A stretch of DNA of 64,000 nucleotides from Nemertoderma westbladi (Eukaryota; Xenacoelomorpha; Nemertodermatida; Nemertodermatidae): positions 81,828-145,827 of the forward strand of contig JAUCBJ010003548.1 of NCBI GenBank assembly GCA_032718475.1, read 5' to 3'. Shown one piece after another: positions 61,337 through 64,000 of the stretch. The notes below the pieces were generated by a model. It was not told the DNA's origin. It worked only from the letters and a program-made list of their open reading frames with translations, and ran no database searches. The position numbers were made by a program, and so were the translations under genes. How positions within the stretch are numbered: position 1 is the first letter of the stretch; every line of letters begins with the position of its first letter.

Positions 61337-64000
61337 CTACTTAATTCGCCGTCTTTTACGGTCATTGATATCCTCCTCCTTCTGGTCCTCCACCTCCCTG
61401 TGGTATTTTACCACGTGTTCGAGGTAGTAGGTCCCGGTGTAGTGGTCCAGGAACCCTTCGAGGTGTCCCGGGTGTCCCGGCCGCCACTCGTCTAGTCTGT
61501 CCTGTATCCTCTGCACGCCTATTGTCATGGCGACGTGCAGGATATGGGTGTATTGCACGGTTTCCTCGCGCCTCGATATCGCGAGCACGAAATCCGGCTT
61601 CATGCGGAAGAAACCCATGGCAATCCCCCACCTGAGGAGGCGACGCCTGGTCTCCACCCCCATGTTGGCGTTGCACTCGAATCGCTCTAAGTGCCCCCTC
61701 GGCTCCCTCTGGTCACAGTCACTGTTCCGGTGTCCCCGGAAGCCGCACCGTCCGCACAGTCGGTGCAGTACCTGGCAGGCCGCCAGGAAGTGTCCCCGTT
61801 CGCCGCAGTACGAGCACGGATCCCCGAGAAGTTTGTCCGGGGGGCCGAACGTACACCTGTCCTGGATATGACTCAGGGCTCCACAGGTATAGCAGGCCGG
61901 TAGCTGAAATTCGTACCCAGCATTGTCCTGTATCGGTCTACGTTTCACGTAGTAAACGTGTTTCCTCTCCCTCACCACGTTTGATGCGCCCTGATCCTTC
62001 GTAAGTCCGTCCGCCTGCAACGGCTGTTCTTGGATGGTAGGTTCTTCCCGGCGATCCACCTGTCTCCTGACTGCAGACCGCGTCTCCCTTTGTGCCGGTC
62101 TCCTTATTTGTTCCAGGGGCGGCATTTCTCCCCCGAAGTTATCGCGTTCCTCCTGCCCGCTGTCATTTTCGGCGTTGGCACTCGTTCGTCCTGTGTATGG
62201 GCGACGTAGTTCCCCCGGCCGACGCCCCAGCATCCCCAACGGTCCCTCCGTTGGGCGACGCCCCCCGCGACCCTGGGCGAGGAGCCCCCGAGTACTACGG
62301 GCGGGTGAGTTCCTTCGGTCCATCGTCTCTCCAGAGTACACAACCCAGTCCCGTGTTCTCCCGTCTACGACCATCCTCTCCACCGCCTGGTCAAACGGTC
62401 TCCTCTGGTCCCGTATATGTCCCGCCACCAAAGCCGTCCCGCGGGAGATCCTTCTACGGCTCTTCCCCAAAGACCCGCGGTTGCCACGGCTCCCGGTAGC
62501 CGCTCCGTATCGGAAGTGGGTGGCGCCCGAGGTCAGTTGGTGTCCTTGTTCCTCTTGGAACCCCCACTCCTCCTCGAACTGTGGCTGGGGTTGGTCCCCG
62601 CCCTCACGTCCATCCCAGACTTTGGAGCTGGTAGATGGCTGTGCTCGGTCGTCCTGTCCTCTTCGGCAGACTCTTTTCGGCTCGTATCGGTAATCCCAGT
62701 CGTCGTAAGCCGCCATCTTGGCTGCCGGGATTTGGCCGCTACCTTCGTCGTCGCTATGGGTCTCGACGTCCGGAGCTGGTTGTAGGGAGTAGCCTCCCTC
62801 GTAGGTACTGTCGGGTCCCTTTCCCGTCTGTGGATTTGTCTCCTCCCGTGGTACTTTACTCTCCCCTAGGCGGCGAATTCTGTCGATTTGCCGGGGAGAC
62901 GGTGTGGTTTCTTTATCCATCAGGTAGTTGGCGTTATAAATGACCTCGGTCCGGTTCTGATCCCTTGGGAAGTCCACAAGGGGCCACAATACCCTACGGA
63001 TAGCCTCTCGGTCCGAGAGGATCCTGCCTCCACTATCGCGGAAGGCTCGGGGAACCAGGCCCACCATGTGGGCTGTCAATAGGAGGGGGATTGACGCCGC
63101 TGCGTAATCCTCCTGTAGGATGTATTGTTCTTGAACCGCGTCTAGTCGTCGGTTCCTCGATGGGAAAGTATACAGTCGTGGGGGCCATCTGGGCCTCGCC
63201 TTAAACTGTTCCGTTGTCAGTCGTGTGGCCCCTGCCTGTCGGTCGTACTTCTCTCTGGACATGGGTTTGAAGTTGACCAGCCCGGTCTCTCGGGCAAAGG
63301 AACCCAGCCCAAAGGCGTTGTTCGGCGGCGCATACAATGCGTCGGTGTTTGGCGATGCCATCGCCTGGAACTGGAGTGCGGTGTCCGCTATCGGTTCGAT
63401 GTCCGCCGGCGCCCCTATAGCCGTCAGGTCGGTTTGAATTGCCGACCCTACCTTGTAGTTCTTCTCGTCCAATAATATGTCTGTCATCGCCTTTGGAATT
63501 TTATTCCAGATCCTCTCGCCGTCCTTTAAGGGGTACGCGACGGCGATAACTAAACCTCCGGGCGATACGAGGTGTAGTACGGTGTCTAAAGTCTCCAGTG
63601 CCGGAGCTACGTAAGGCCTCGACACCATTCCTTGTTTCGCCCTGGCTTCCTCCTGATTGATCCTCCGCCTCCGCTTTCGATGCTTCGGCCCAATCAGCGT
63701 CAGGTTCCCATCCGTATCCCGGTCAGGGATGGCGGTGGGGGGTGCCTGGGCTTGTCCCTCTGTGTCAACTCCCAGGTATCCCAGTTCTCTGACGTCCTCC
63801 ACGAAGCGCCTCCAGTATCCCCTTGGCTCATCTCCGGGTTCTACAGGAACCCCTAGTGATCGCTCGTTTCCCACTTTAATGTAGCGTAGGTTGTCGCGAC
63901 ACGCCTTCAGGAGTGGCCTCGTCCCGTATGTAGTCGTCCTCAGTCCGTCAAATCTGTGCATAAGCGATGTCTGCAGCTTATATCCCTGTTGGTTCGTGGA
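61337..64000 (-). CDS. DEDD exonuclease-like / triple CCHC protein
   Basis: An uninterrupted minus-strand frame ends at 61,337. The first ATG seen is at 63,961 (874 codons), but the frame stays open to the window edge (TNQQGYKLQTSL precedes it), so the start may lie outside. Residues are counted from that ATG. Residues ~60-300 resemble an RNase D-like 3'-5' exonuclease: motif I GYLGVDTEG (Asp66, Glu68), motif II KVGSAIQTDLTAI (Asp178), DT at 193-194, FGLGSFARETGL, and a motif III-like EQYILQEDYAAASIPLL (Tyr280 with Glu284/Asp285 where Asp is usual). A charged low-complexity linker (~310-680) follows. Three perfect CX2CX4HX4C knuckles lie at 690-703, 716-729 and 736-749, then a basic tail (DRKRRRIK). 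The gag-like layout and GC-rich codons unlike the surroundings suggest a mobile-element protein. Function inferred only. Confidence 0.7.
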   Translation of the reverse strand, partial: STNQQGYKLQTSLMHRFDGLRTTTYGTRPLLKACRDNLRYIKVGNERSLGVPVEPGDEPRGYWRRFVEDVRELGYLGVDTEGQAQAPPTAIPDRDTDGNLTLIGPKHRKRRRRINQEEARAKQGMVSRPYVAPALETLDTVLHLVSPGGLVIAVAYPLKDGERIWNKIPKAMTDILLDEKNYKVGSAIQTDLTAIGAPADIEPIADTALQFQAMASPNTDALYAPPNNAFGLGSFARETGLVNFKPMSREKYDRQAGATRLTTEQFKARPRWPPRLYTFPSRNRRLDAVQEQYILQEDYAAASIPLLLTAHMVGLVPRAFRDSGGRILSDREAIRRVLWPLVDFPRDQNRTEVIYNANYLMDKETTPSPRQIDRIRRLGESKVPREETNPQTGKGPDSTYEGGYSLQPAPDVETHSDDEGSGQIPAAKMAAYDDWDYRYEPKRVCRRGQDDRAQPSTSSKVWDGREGGDQPQPQFEEEWGFQEEQGHQLTSGATHFRYGAATGSRGNRGSLGKSRRRISRGTALVAGHIRDQRRPFDQAVERMVVDGRTRDWVVYSGETMDRRNSPARSTRGLLAQGRGGRRPTEGPLGMLGRRPGELRRPYTGRTSANAENDSGQEERDNFGGEMPPLEQIRRPAQRETRSAVRRQVDRREEPTIQEQPLQADGLTKDQGASNVVRERKHVYYVKRRPIQDNAGYEFQLPACYTCGALSHIQDRCTFGPPDKLLGDPCSYCGERGHFLAACQVLHRLCGRCGFRGHRNSDCDQREPRGHLERFECNANMGVETRRRLLRWGIAMGFFRMKPDFVLAISRREETVQYTHILHVAMTIGVQRIQDRLDEWRPGHPGHLEGFLDHYTGTYYLEHVVKYHREVEDQKEEDINDRKRRRIK

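Noticed and set aside
61527-63884. Plus-strand frames of 70-219 codons
   Set aside because: Antisense shadows of the long minus-strand GC-rich ORF, with no motifs of their own.

Overview
This is AT-rich eukaryotic (animal) DNA, most likely from a marine invertebrate. The evidence is intron-split genes with GT/AG splice sites, several non-LTR retrotransposon relics, a Penelope-like fragment, a tRNA-derived SINE, many short inverted-repeat (MITE-like) elements and an extreme load of minisatellites. The species cannot be named from the sequence. No bacterial operon, rRNA gene or CRISPR array was seen.

Layout. 0.3-7.7 kb: MITEs, two recurring dispersed families (called A and B here), a foldback-like element and minisatellites of 18 and 12 bp. 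9.2-13.6 kb: an inverted-repeat element, then about 109 copies of a 31-bp unit. 15.9-18.4 kb: two minus-strand exons, a signal peptide and an LDL-receptor class A domain, of a probable secreted protein. 18.7-25 kb: MITEs, nested inverted repeats, a 35-bp-arm cruciform with telomere-like motifs, and a long family B element with a core of ~147-bp repeats. 25.9-27.9 kb: a 39-bp array split by an RTE-type LINE fragment. 29.3 kb: a hammerhead-ribozyme-like motif. 30.6-34.4 kb: a decayed APE-type LINE. 34.8-37.8 kb: two more minisatellites. 38-46.6 kb: MITEs, the SINE and a 5'-truncated RTE. 47.4-57.5 kb: a plus-strand EcKinase/CHK-like kinase gene, with four exons recovered and the 3' end not found. 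Its intron 2 holds a 4.3-kb array made from the start of its own exon 3, and its intron 3 holds a second RTE copy. 58.2-58.8 kb: a Penelope-like 3' end. 61.3 kb to the window edge: a long GC-rich minus-strand ORF joining a DEDD-type exonuclease-like domain to three CCHC zinc knuckles.

The kinase and the LDLRA protein are the only two likely host genes recognised, and nothing links them functionally. The rest is mobile or tandem DNA. The two most unusual objects are the kinase array, where about 93 tandem 3' splice sites precede the one acceptor that preserves the frame, and the exonuclease/zinc-knuckle ORF, which looks like part of an unfamiliar mobile element. Many open frames inside the arrays exist only because the repeat period is a multiple of three; they are not annotated as genes.
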